Assembly: GCF_028453695.1 (NCBI RefSeq)
Contig: NC_135775.1
Location: 9,378,046 to 9,442,045 of the forward strand
Origin: Augochlora pura
Taxonomy: Eukaryota; Arthropoda; Insecta; Hymenoptera; Halictidae
Direction: 5' to 3'
Length of the DNA stretch: 64,000 bases
A program made the position numbers and the translations under genes. The notes beneath the pieces were generated by a model, which saw only the letters and a program-made list of their open reading frames with translations, had not been told where the DNA came from and did not search any database. Shown here in pieces: positions 13,430 through 24,409 of this stretch (positions within the stretch are counted from its first letter, which is position 1; every line of letters begins with the position of its first letter).

Positions 13430-13961
13430 ATGTCTGGCGGCGATAACAGCGGCTCTATCACGGATAGGAACGAGCATAGGTAATCGGGTCACAGTCTGGC
13501 GGCGTCCTGGGCCACGTTTCGGCAACCGGACCGGGTACTTCTTCCGTGGACGACGGATTATCGCCGTTTGATCCGTTTACATCGGCGCTCCATTATCGCC
13601 CGGACCGATTCCACTTCGTCGTTAGAGCGGACAATGGTAGCCGGACGATGGATATGCAGTCCGTGGTGACCGGAGGAATCGATAGACCCACGAAACGGCC
13701 GAGGGTGCCGAAGAGGGATCGCTGGAACTGATCTCAATGGGCGGTCTAAGTGTTCGTCGGCCGAAGAACCGTGTCCACGTTTTCCGATCGAAACGTGTCC
13801 CAGTTTCCCCGTTAACGCCTGACTATGATTTCTATCGCAGTTTTCGAATTAATGTTTCGCTCTCGGTGGGGTCCGACGAGAAACTGGCTTCGAGACACGA
13901 TACATTGTCGCTCCCAGAGACGTCGGCACTGGACGCCGAGTCGTCGAGAGAATTTTAATTT
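13430..13961 (+). other. possible coding exons in a GC island
   Basis: Three adjoining segments look weakly coding. An ATG in good context (AACAAGATGT, 13431) opens MSGGDNSGSITDRNEH and runs to AG|GTAATC, a plausible donor. A different frame is open from about 13478 to 13731 and ends in a basic stretch (KRPRVPKRDRWN). A third segment follows a good acceptor with a CTGAC branch-like word (CTATCGCAG, about 13840) and runs to a stop at 13956-13958. The first two are only about 18 bp apart, too close for a normal intron, so a frameshift, a pseudogene or chance are all possible. A 108-codon minus frame overlaps the first part. No family recognised. Confidence 0.2.
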
Positions 13962-14949
13962 TAATACGCGATATCAGGTTTGAAACTTTCTGTTCATTGG
14001 AATACATTAAAACTCGCAATTGGATCAAATACATTCCGGAACGTGTATAGAGAAATAATTAGTTTCCGCACGTTTGTTTCGTACAGTTTTCTAATGCTTA
14101 TTTAAAAGTCGAATATCAGCAGTTAATAATTTCTTGAACAACTGTTCTCTAAACCGTATCAATCTCATTTGTATTTCATTATTGCGTTATTTAGGTTAAT
14201 GATAATCTCATGACATCTCTTATTGATAATAATCTCTGTACTAAATCCAGTCTATTAATTTGAATTGTTCTGCATAAGTTATGAACTACGGATCCCTAAG
14301 CCGAGCTTATTTATAATGATTGGCTCGTAAGCTTTACGAGTATTGTTTGGTCCACTCTACGGTTGCTGTGGATAAGGTCTTTAATAATGTTTATAATCTG
14401 TCAACACGATTATTTTAAACACAATCCGAATGACAAATAAGGAACGTGATACTATATAAGTAATTTAGCAATATATTTAATAATAATTTCGTTAAATTAG
14501 AGAACTATAGACTAGGATAGTTAACAGAAAAATACCAAAACTGAGAACACGACATCATTGTGCAGAACATGAAGTCTAAAGGAAGAAAAAGTTCCTTTGA
14601 AATTGTTACTTAAAAGAAAATGATCGAACTTAAACATAGTTCAGTAATTGAAAAATCTATTAGTATAGAATAATATTACAAAATCTATACTTATAAATCT
14701 AAAAGCTTTTTCAAAAATAAAACTTTCAATTTATTTCTCTTACTAGATTCCTCAAAATTAATATTTCTTATTAATAGCAAACATAGATAGCTTATTTCAT
14801 TGCAAACATCCGGTAATTCGATAATCACATCTTTACAGCAACCACGCCATTTAGCAATTTTACTTCGATCTAAGTAATTCGTTTGCTGTACGATAACTTA
14901 AACTAACGCACAGCTGAAGTTTTTTGAAATTTAATAAGGAGTTCAACTA

Positions 14950-15252
14950 TCCCCCGATCAGACAAATTCAGAAAAGATTAGTACAAATTAAAGGGGAGAC
15001 TTTGCTCTTTAAAATAAGCTAATTTTCATTGTTGTGTGATTTTGTTGAACCAAGTTATGATGTTTCGAATTTAAAGAATTTCTAACAATGTTGCAATGCG
15101 TTGAATTTGCTCGATTTCAGCGCTGGCTATTTAAATTGTAATTTTGGAGAAGTCCATGAGGTCAGAAGGATCTTCTGGCTTTTCGATCATTTCTGATCTC
15201 CCCGGTCAAACAAATGCAGAGTTTAGTACAAATTAAAGAGGAGACTTTGCTC
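14950..15252 (+). repeat. direct repeat pair, ~56 bp, ~246 bp apart
   Basis: Positions 14950-15008 and 15198-15252 share GTACAAATTAAAGRGGAGAC followed by TTTGCTCT, preceded by related CCCGRTCARACAAATKCAGA. The word GGAGTTCAACT lies before the first copy (14938) and after the second (15263). This is a local duplication of unknown origin. Confidence 0.7.
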
Positions 15253-15467
15253 TATATAATCCGGAGTTCAACTTGATCCATTTTTCGGTCATTTGATTAC
15301 AGAGGCTACTTTTTCTTGAATCCTGCTTACGTTATTAATCAAAATAAAAAAAAGATGCAATAAGGTGCGAACGAAAATATTGGGATTCTATTATCTTTCT
15401 ACCTTAATAGCCGGATTTTCAAACTACTTTATAATCGCTGTGAAGTTCCATAGCTTCTTAGGGATGC

Positions 15468-15705
15468 AACAGACGAAGAGAAAACATAGTCGGAGGAAGT
15501 TGAAGACCAATTTTCCCGGACGATAACTTCGTTCGATCCTCAATCCGTCTCCGAACTTCGTGATTCAATGAAGTTTCTTAATTCTTCTTCGAAGTGAATT
15601 GGCAGTAACGAAATAAGTGTCTCCTACGATGGACCATCCAGCACGAGATCTTATGTAATATTAATCTGTTTACTAGCCTGATCAGCGCCTGTTGTAATCA
15701 CCTGT
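15468..15705 (+). repeat. diverged ~235-bp duplication, copy 1
   Basis: Collinear with 16377-16615: shared words include CAATC, CTCCGAACTTCGTGATTC against TTTGGAACTTCACGATTC, CAGTAACGAAATAA against TAGTAACAAAATAA, and TATTAATCTGT. Copies are about 910 bp apart in the same orientation. Both read as non-coding, and could be a repeat family or an ancient tandem duplication. Confidence 0.65.
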
Positions 15706-16376
15706 CTAATTAAAGCCTGTCCCGATCCACTTACTGGATCAAATAGTGATCTAATTTTCTTCACCGATGAAGAGGTAGTACGTTACGTGTTATCTAATCA
15801 ATTATTCTCTTAATCTCTTTGAGAAGTGTGCTACATATTTTGTTTTAATGCAACACTTTTACAAAATATATAATTTAACAGAGAAGATTAAAGTATATGT
15901 TTTTATTAAACGTTTCGTTGTTATTTATGAGTAATCATTCAATCAAAAGTTGTCTCAATCTATGTGCCATTTGGATTAATAATTCAATTTCTCTGCCTGG
16001 GTATAACAATCTTACTGTCCGATTTATGTTCGAGTTAATCTCCTTGACTTTTCTTCGTGACAAGGACCAATCTACCTAAAGGTAGATTACAATCTATGTA
16101 AAGCTTCGTTGTAGTTCCGTGCCATATCAAAAGCAGCTCCAATCTAATATAAAACAGCACCTATTCAAATAATCAATATTCTAAGATATCACATTAACTA
16201 ATGTCTAACAAATGCGTGTCATAATCTGCTCGCCCGAAAGAAGGTTCTTACCAATTCCCACTCTGATCAAGAAGAGTCTCAGTCTACTTGTCCGATAAGT
16301 CAATGCGTCAACTTGTTGATCAAAGCAACGGTCTATTCGCCTATTCAAAAGAAATTCCATCATCCCTTATGAATGC

Positions 16377-16615
16377 GTCAGACAAACAGACAGAGTAGAG
16401 GAAATGGAAAACCGAGTTTCAATTTCTCGACAGACAGTTTCATCCGATCTTCAATCTCTCTTTGGAACTTCACGATTCGATGAAATTCTCTAACGCTTCT
16501 GGAACGAGGAAGTAGTAACAAAATAAATGTTCCGCGCGACGAACGTTTCGTCGCAGCTTCTTAAATGCTATTAATCTGTATCGCCAGGATCATTCGCGAG
16601 CGACGCGCACGAAAA
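16377..16615 (+). repeat. diverged ~235-bp duplication, copy 2
   Basis: Second copy of the segment at 15468-15705. Beyond the TATTAATCTGT word the copies continue loosely (CTGATCAGCGCC against AGGATCATTCGC) and then lose similarity. Confidence 0.65.
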
Positions 16616-17241
16616 TCGATGCAGAGGCGACGAGCGACTTAAACAGAGATCCTCTAGTTCACGAACGTAGTTCGAGACGAGCGAATCAGGTGTCTCATCG
16701 CCATCGGTTACGTGCCGCCGTCGTCACCCGCGCACACCCTCCGGCGGCCGTGATTATCGACATTGTGGCTAAACGAAATAAATTGAACGCTCGCCCACCT
16801 CCACCTCCGCCCATTTATCCGCGATCCTTTCATTCCCTTTTTCGCAAATGGAAAAATTATTCTCATCGGGCCGCTGTTTCGTTCCCTCATAAATCATCGG
16901 GGCTCCCTTCATCTCCTTGCGAAACTTCTTTCGAGTTCGTTTGTATCGCTCTCAATTATAGAAGATGAACGGACGGTTCGGGGGAAAAGGGACTGGGAAA
17001 ATGAGGGTGAAGACGTTGAATGGTAGAGAGAAATATGTATAGCGTGCTAACTTGAGCTTGTAGGTTTTCATTAGCGAGAACACATTGACAAAAAGAATTT
17101 AACAGGATGATGAATATCTCTGAACGATTAGTCATTTGATTTGTAATGCGTCTGCTTTATCATTCAGCCTCTGTTTCGGTAGAAGAAATTCGACGGAACG
17201 TTTTAAAGTTGCGATGTCTGTGGAAATTATTGGTAAAACTA

Positions 17242-17637
17242 TTCGGTTGATAAGAAAATAAAGACGGTTTCCAAACTATATCTTTAAATCGACATGTCAC
17301 AAAACGGAATAAGTTTTTTTAATCAAAATATGATCCATTACAATCTACAAATTTTTGCCAATAAATTGACAGTTTGCTAATTCCAGTAGCATGAAATTCT
17401 GTTGTTCTGGAATTGATATATTCATCGAACGAATATTACACGAACTTGCTTGGTTTCCATTACGAAGTCAATTACTTCAAGTGAGCACAAATTGACAGTA
17501 CAAACAAAAGCATACAACACGACATCTGCACGGAAAGATGGCATTGGAAAGTAAACAGAAAAAAGTGAATTGTTATTCTAAAACATGCGTCAAAATTCGA
17601 AAGTTCGAAAACTGTCATTAATTTCTTGCCAACCTAA
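17242..17637. mobile_element. mariner-type MITE, diverged
   Basis: The left end TTCGGTTGATAAGAAAAT (after TA, 17240-17241) and the right end ATTTCTTGCCAACCTAA (before TA, 17638-17639) are imperfect inverted versions of the mariner terminus TTGGGTTGGCAAGAAA seen intact at 27528. Length is about 396 bp with TA on both sides, as expected for mariner insertion. The interior shows no transposase frame, so it is a non-autonomous or decayed copy. It lies next to, but is a different subfamily from, the transposase remnant at 17.95-19.03 kb, whose end reads differently. Confidence 0.65.
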
Positions 17638-17640
17638 TAT

Positions 17641-17890
17641 TTAACCATTTATCAAAACAGGCTTCCCTAAAGTTTTGCTCTTTGCTCTGCATAGAGCTTC
17701 TAGGGACCGGCGAATGGGTCGGAAAAGAGCAGGGGTTTTAGTGGGTAACCACACTTGGAGTCCCATACTATCTCCGGTGGATGTACAGAAACCCTTTATC
17801 CTCTTCGCCAAGAAAAATGTGTAAAAACAAACTAATTTCATAATTATGTAGAAAATTCAGGGAATTACATTTCTAACTGAATACATTTAG
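17641..17890. other. short unassigned segment between two mariner-type elements
   Basis: A 66-codon minus frame (17641-17841) is open here. It resembles neither a mariner transposase nor anything else I recognise. It may be leftover host sequence or an unrelated repeat. Confidence 0.3.
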
Positions 17891-17949
17891 AAGAAAATGA
17901 TAGCTATTTTTAGGAGTCGAGGGTTAAGCGGGCACATGTGACCAGAGAT

Positions 17950-18842
17950 TTGTTGCATTTGACTTTCACAATCTTCTCTCGATGCCAATTTCTTATCACT
18001 AAGGAAGTTTTGCAATGCAAGATGAACATGGTAATCGCTTGGTGCCGGGTCTGGACTATATGGTGGATGCATCAAAACGTCCCAGCCAAGCTCCTGAATT
18101 TTCTGACGAGTCACTATAGACGTGTGTGGCCTGGCGTTGTCTCGATGGCACACAACACCTCTCCTATTGGCCAATTTTGACCGTTTCTGGTCAATCGCTA
18201 GCTTCAAACGGTCCAGTTGTTGACAGTAGAGATCCGAATTTAGTGTTTGACTATATGGAAGCAACTCATGATAAATGATTTCTTTCTAGTCCCACCAAAT
18301 GCACAGCAGAACCTTCTTGGCTGTTAGTCTTGGTTTGGCCATGAAGGTTTTTCACAATGTTGTGGTATGTGATCCATTTCTCATCCCCAGTCACCATGCG
18401 TTTATAGAATGGATCGATTTCATTCCGTTTGCCCAAGACATCGCAGATGGAAATTCGAACCATCATGGTTTTTTGTGTTAATTAATGTGGCACCCAAACG
18501 TCGAGCTTCTTTTTAAATCCAGCTTTGTGCAAATGGTTTAAAACCGTTTCATGGTCGATCTTTAGCTCCCGGGCGATGCTACGACTGCTAACATACCGGT
18601 CAACTTCAATTATTTCTGTGATTTTGTCAATATTTTCTACGACAAGCCTACCAATACGAGGCGCATCTTTAACATCAAAAATACCTAAACCGAATCGACG
18701 AAACCAAAATTGCGCGTAATTGGCTGTTACAGTATCGAGACCATAAACACCATTCACAATTTCAACCGCTTCGCTTGACTTGCTCACTTTTATCAAAGAA
18801 AAATTGTAAAATGTACCGAATTTTCTCTATATTGACTTCCAT
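17950..18842 (-). pseudogene. mariner transposase, disrupted
   Basis: The family catalyses cut-and-paste transposition at TA sites. The helix-turn-helix part ends in KKLDVWVPH, followed by the catalytic part. All three catalytic aspartates are visible: TGDEKW (codon 18383-18385), HRDNARPH (18139-18141) and APSDYH (18034-18036), with 34 residues between the last two, the mariner DD34D signature. Breaks: a frameshift about 20 codons after the ATG at 18842; a TAA right after WVPH (18482-18484); a deletion and frameshift after the TYHN region; a TAG in the WWD block (18286-18288); loss of the C-terminus after about 17,960. The copy cannot make active enzyme and is a molecular fossil. Confidence 0.92.
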
Positions 18843-19026
18843 GTTTAACACCCTGGAGCTCGCAACTGAATGGACCAAACAAAAAACAGAAAGAAATTTT
18901 TTGTAGAGCGAAATGTCACCTTTCCAAGGAGCATAAATCTGAAATTGTTTGAACGATACTTTAACAGATAGCGATCCCTACAGCCGTCTACCAAAAAAAT
19001 AATGGATCTCTTTTTCCCCAACATAA
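17950..19026 (-). mobile_element. truncated mariner (DD34D) transposon
   Basis: This holds a broken transposase (separate entry), a 5' untranslated segment and one terminal repeat. The right end reads, on the minus strand, TTATGTTGGGGAAAAAGAG, ending at a TA (19027-19028). No matching left terminus is found between 17.64 and 17.95 kb, so the 3' part, including the transposase C-terminus and the other inverted repeat, is missing. The GGTTGGGGAAAAAG-type end differs from the GGTTGGCAAGAAA ends of the two shorter elements in this window, so at least two mariner lineages are represented. Confidence 0.85.
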
Positions 19027-19675
19027 TATCTAGTACTTTCCCACCTGTACACTAGTACACTAGAAGTAGATGTGACGTGTACTAATCAAGGTTATTTCAT
19101 CCCGGGACGTAACCGTAAAGGATAGGTTTTTCGTGAACTAGTCTATGCTTATTTGATTACCAAGGTGTCAGCAAGTAGGAGAGAGGTTGAGATTTTAGTT
19201 TGGCTGCCTCGTAACTTTTCAAAGGAATGGAGATACGTCTCGTGCGGCAAAGGCGTATCTCTGCGAGTTGCGCCAATTACTGCTTCGAATTAGGAAATGG
19301 TATAATAAAGGGTGTAAGAAGATTATAAAACCATGATATTTGTAAAATAGTAAAACTATTTTACTGTTTATCAAAATACGCTAATTTTGTCATTCTATTT
19401 GTTTCTCGAGCGAGCAAAATTAAGTAAAAAAATTCGCAGAAATATTACTTCGAAGGGAATCACACGAAATTATTCTTATTCTCGGCACGCTCCTAACGAA
19501 CATTTATCACACAAAAATGAATTAAAATCGTGGGTAAGATAATATCAGATTAAAAATGAATGATGAGGACGCTTAAGACGACGTGGAAGCTATTGAGGGA
19601 GAGAAAACGAATACAAAGTGCGAGAGTCAGAGAAGACTGGAACGGAAATGGGATAAATAAGGAAGCGAGAGGGAG

Positions 19676-19717
<42 letters not shown>

Positions 19718-21447
19718 AGAGATTGTTGGGGTAGGCGAGGACAGGGGAAAAATGGACTTCGAACGGGAAAGGAAAGTAGTTTTCGAAAGATCGGGTGGTA
19801 CGTTCCCGCGGATACCTGCAGCAACCGAAAGTTGCTTGGAGCAGAGCTCGAGATATTGTGCTCCCCAACTTCACCGTAAACTCGTTACCTGGTGCTTTCA
19901 TAATTTTCTTGGCCGGCGCTTATCTTCGCCTCCGGTGCGAGAGCGAGCGAGCGTTTCGCGCATTTTAAGCGCGCTTTAAGGCGTGTTGCACCGGCCGGGG
20001 CCGGGGCCGGTCCGACACGTCTCAGACGCTCGGGAACGATTTCCGCGCGCTTGCGTCCGCGCGAACAGCTTCTCCGCTGCATTTGCATCGCGTGTCAATG
20101 CGGCAGCCCATGGGAATTGTTGCCTGCCTCCTGCTTCGCGATGGGAGGAGGGCTCTTGCGAAAGCGAGGAGGGTGTCCTAATGAAAAATTCATTGGAACC
20201 CGCACGCGCGCGAAAGGGATCCCCCGAAAGGGCCTCGCGAACACGCCACATTAATTTCGATAATGAAATCCATTGTCAGATTAATTACTTATTTAATGCT
20301 CTGGTTTTCATTGAACGCTCCGCACTTCGGGGGGCCACTCCAATTTTCGAATGTGTCGGTTTTACTGTTAATTGGAGCGGATTTGAGAGGAATCTGATAA
20401 TGACGGAGAGTTCGCGCGTGGTAATGACGCTAAACAGACGTTAAACTGATTTCAGAAGTTATCTAGAAAAATCGGAAAGCGATTGTCATAATTTCGATAA
20501 TCGCGTCACGACCGTAATCATAGTGACAAACGATCATTATTGCTAGAAAATGAGCCTTTTGAATAGATTATCTGCAAAGCTTTGCAAATTGTGCATATCG
20601 CTTTTCTAATAATTCGATACTGGTATATTTATTTAAAATAAAACGATTGGGAGATATTCTAGGATTTTATACCAAATAGTATTAGCTGGATAATGCGCTA
20701 TTGACATATTTTAAAATGTATGAGGCAAAAGCATTAATCACCATACACTGTTTCATTTCGAAAATTGTTTTGTTTATTTGGAGAAATATTGAGATGTTAA
20801 AATATCCGTATTCGCATAGATTCTTTTTCATTATATTTATTATTTAATTTTAATTCAATATATTTATTATTTGCATTAATGCAAAATTTAATGAAAATAA
20901 GATTTCATTATTTTAGAAAACCAAATTGTTATTGGAAAAATGAAACTTTATTACATGGACATAGCTCAGTATTGAGTTAGAGCAGCGACATGTGACGAAA
21001 AGAATATTTTATTTCTTTAACCACATTCAGAATTTTCCTAAATTTCATCGTCAGCTTTTAAAATTACGTTTGCATACTGAACAATTTTTATGTCTGGTAT
21101 CTCTGCCTTTTATGTGATGTAACTTCGATGTTCTATTTAATAACGTTTTGAGAAAAATGTTGAATATATGGATGAAAATGGAACCACTGAAATACATTTT
21201 AGCGTTGTCAACTTGTCAAATTATTACATTTATTTCACGTTCGATTTAGTCATATTTATCGTGCAGTCGTGCAATTACAGAATTTGCACAGCTTAATTGA
21301 ATATATTTTATATAATCAGAAACTATAAATACAATACATCGATAACATAATAACATAAATCGATTATTCAATTACACGATATTGTACTTTAGCCAACAAA
21401 TGTTGAATAAATAAAATGATAAAATGAAACCATTGAAAAAACATCGC
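19027..21447. other. non-coding stretch with a GC island
   Basis: A GC/CpG-rich island at 19,740-20,440 has overlapping open frames (153 codons plus, 103 and 91 codons minus) but no domain or splice evidence. From 20,440 the sequence becomes strongly AT-rich with nothing recognisable except a tRNA-like word near 20,960 (rejected). Confidence 0.45.
19678..19712 (+). repeat. (AG)17 microsatellite
   Basis: Uninterrupted AG tract followed by GGGAGGGAGA, at the left edge of the 19.7-20.4 kb GC island. Confidence 0.95.
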
Positions 21448-21770
21448 ATTATTATTTATTTGATTAATTATTATATTTCTTCCATATAATTTTCCATGTA
21501 CTATTTAGTAACATTTTCGTATTATTATATATTTGTTTAATTATTATGTTTCTGCCATGTACAATTTGGTAACATTTTCGTATTATTATCGATTTGATTA
21601 AATATTATATTTCTTCCATGTACTATTTAGTAACATTTTCGAATTATTATAGATTTAATTATTATATTATATTTCTGCCACATACTTAAAGAATATCGTA
21701 ATATTATCAATTTCATTAGTTATTATTCTTCTCCCGTATTTTATTTAGCCGAATATGTTGCACATGGTTC
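21448..21770 (+). repeat. ~61-bp tandem repeat, about 5 copies
   Basis: Units begin ATTATTAT and contain TATTTCTTCCATGTACTATT followed by TAGTAACATTTTCG. Two central units are 61 bp, the first has a 12-bp insertion, and the last two are more diverged. AT-rich minisatellite, no coding potential. Confidence 0.85.
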
Positions 21771-24213
21771 GGCAAATGAAAGGCAAAGATGATACCATTG
21801 TTCGAAAATGATAGAATTTTTCGAAACAGAGGAATGCTTCTATAAACCATGTTTGTAATCCGAATGAAATACAGGAGGATCAGCGTATAAATCGCTCAAT
21901 CTTCCGACAGGAAAGAAGAGGGAAAAAGACTAGCACGGAGCGGAGCAGCAGATTGTATCGTCAACAACCGATGTTGACTCTGTCTTAAACCGATGTTATG
22001 CGACAAGTTCGCTCGAACTAATCTTGTGCGACGGAATTAGTTCGCGAGTGTACTTAATTCATCCCGACGAATATTAACAAGGTAGCTGCACCGAGGCGAT
22101 TGATACATGAGCTCGCCTTGTTTGCTGACGACGGGGATGATAAAACAGGATCGGGAGAGCAAGAAACGGGTAGCGGCAGAACCGTGTTGCGTATCTCGCA
22201 CAATATTGCTACATTGTAGAACTTTGCAAAATTAGAAAATTCTTTCCCGTATCAAGCATCGATTGGTTCGATCAACGGATCGTTATTTTTACGGAGCTAT
22301 TGCTTCTTTTCCAACCGCGTCAACGGTTACACGATATATTGCGTAATTTAGTTTTTCGTTTCGATCGTAATTCATTTTCTCTCTATTGTCATCACCGATG
22401 ATTCGGTTATTCAATTTTCGAAACAGTCGCCCTGGGCATAACTCTACTCGCAAAATCGGTGTAATGTAGTTACTTTCTACCGACAATTTACAAAAACTGC
22501 ATTTTCAAGTTTGTCGCACGAGTGGATTCCCGATGTTCAACCGTTCAACATCAAGAAACGTTTTCCCATGGCGGTCCAGTAAGATTAAAAAAAGATTGGA
22601 ACTCCCGAGGGTTGTTTTCGTACCTTCAACATTGCAGAAAAAATACCTGTAAAAATGTTCCCCGGGAACTGCGTCACGTTAGCTTCATCAAAATCGACGT
22701 GCGCGAGTCGCGTTGGTTCCCAGGTGGGTACGACAAAAATTGATCAAGCGTTACAATTACGATGGCTTCGAGAAGACCGGGTGTCTCGTCGAGAAGACGA
22801 GCTGAATCGGCCGGAACGTTCCACGAATATTTCCACGGCGTCGCGAATAGGAGTTCCATTCCCGGCGAAATCGTCTAACGGGCGAATTATCATAATTCGA
22901 GGAGACAGGGCTGTCAGGCTCGTCAGGCAGCGCTCGATCCTTTCAATTTCGCCCGACAAAGGGTTTGATTAAGATTTTCCGCGCGCGGTTACGCCGAGCG
23001 ATTCCGCTTTTGAAAAAGAGGGGGGGGGGGGGGGAGAGCCGGGCGAGATCCGGAGTGGAACGGAAAAATTGAAAATCTGTATCGCATCCTATTTTTTATC
23101 GGGCGGCGGGGAAAAAAAAATTGGTGGGATCGAATCGAGTCCAGTGGCGCTTTTGTGAACGGGCCGTACCCAGGGACGACAATGGCGTGCGCGCCCGGGT
23201 CCGCGCGGAAAACAGGATATCCTGATGCGATAACACTGAAGATGCTGCGCGTCGCGTCACACGTTATTGGATTTTGCTTCGCGACGACTCGCTCGTCGGC
23301 GAACGGCCGCGGAATCCTTTTGTGCGCGCTCGATCGGCCCAAATTGTTCGGGATTGATTCGTTGCCAGATACGGGGCCGAGGGCGGTTCGAGCTTTGTCG
23401 CCGCGCGTAAATTCGCTCGGGGTCCCCGCTTCGCCTACCCTCGACCTCCAAGAACACAGGCGACGCTCGGCCAAATATACCGCGGGAAATTCAACGGCCT
23501 CCCATTTCCGACGATTGCTATTACGTTGTCGAGAAATTTTTGCCGATCGCTCGGCGAATTTCGATCATATTTATTGGATTACTACATTATATTTTCGGTT
23601 TTCATACTATTTATAACACTATTTATAAATCGTGGATTTTATGCTGCTATAATAAAAATGATCAAGTGTAATATCAAGCAACGAAGCCATTAGATTTTTA
23701 ATTATTGAAAATAAAACTCGAGTGTTCATACAAAATCGAAAAGCAATTTGATTAATTAAATTGAAACCAGGGAATTGTAATTTTTCATAGTGAGTGATAT
23801 TTGAATTCTTTTGCATTCTAAAAGTCATTCTAAAAGTCCTACTAAAATAAAGCTTCTTCGAATATACAATTACAGTAGAACTTGATTTTGAAAACTAGTC
23901 GAACTGTCTTAAGAATATTTATACATTCTCTTCAATTTATTGAAGTCGTCAAAAGAAGAAATACATTTTGATGTAACTTCTATTCCTAAAAATTGATGAA
24001 ACTTTGATTTTGCATATAAATCTAAGTATTAACTCTCGTTGCCTATGAAAGCAATATCCGTTCATTTCCGTGGTGTCTCAGAATTGTATGCCGTTAATAT
24101 AGTATATTTCTAAGACAAGCAAGAGCGTAGAATTGCATTAAAACACGAACAAATCAAAATGTCCGGATTTGCTGGCGCTCGTAGGTAGCGTTGTTGGTTC
24201 TGGAATTACTTAC
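21771..24213. other. non-coding stretch with a GC island
   Basis: GC-rich from about 21,880 and strongly so at 22,770-23,540. The island carries a 161-codon minus frame (22989-23474) and a 153-codon plus frame (23155-23616) over the same bases. With no domain and mutual overlap neither is called. AT-rich again from 23,580. Confidence 0.45.
23020..23034 (+). repeat. poly-G tract (15)
   Basis: Fifteen consecutive G residues; length is likely polymorphic and error-prone in sequencing. Confidence 0.95.
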
Positions 24214-24409
24214 CAATCACTTGGAGAGTCGTGCAGGGGGTCTTAGGAAGCATCCGACGGACAGGATCACGAGGACGTCCGCGAAGATCGCTGTGAAGCA
24301 GAGCCCGGCGATGTACGCCGTAATCCACATCAGATCCAGCGTTATCGCGTCCAGGCAGCCCGGCCACCGCGCGATCTTCTTCTCCCCGCTGTTATCGTCT
24401 TCGCCGGGG
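24214..24409 (-). CDS. probable exon of an unrecognised membrane protein
   Basis: On the minus strand a pyrimidine-containing acceptor (TTTGTACTTAG) precedes an open segment of 63 residues beginning PGEDDNSGEKKIARW. The other two frames are closed within a few codons, and codon third positions are mostly G or C, unlike the AT-rich surroundings. Residues about 22-54 form one long hydrophobic stretch (ITLDLMWITAYIAGLCFTAI onward), likely one membrane span, ending in a basic tail (LRPPARLSK). The frame stops at TGA (24217-24219), and only 3 bases later there is a consensus donor (GTAAGT). This may be the last coding exon of a gene with a 3' untranslated intron, or the frame call may be wrong. 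Upstream exons should lie at higher coordinates; none could be identified. Family not recognised. Confidence 0.45.

Larger units (their letters stand above)
13962..17239. other. AT-rich non-coding DNA with old duplications
   Basis: No supported gene. AT-rich to about 16,500, then a GC-rich patch at 16,540-16,970 with overlapping unsupported frames on both strands. The two direct-repeat pairs listed separately account for much of 14.95-16.6 kb. Confidence 0.45.

Noticed and set aside
20950..21000. tRNA-like string GGACATAGCTCAGT with a D-arm-like GCTC/GAGC pair
   Set aside because: No anticodon arm, no T-arm (GGTTCGA box) at the right distance and no closing acceptor stem.
22989..23616. 161-codon minus and 153-codon plus frames
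   Set aside because: They overlap on opposite strands in a GC-rich island; low stop density explains both. One ends in poly-proline from the poly-G tract.
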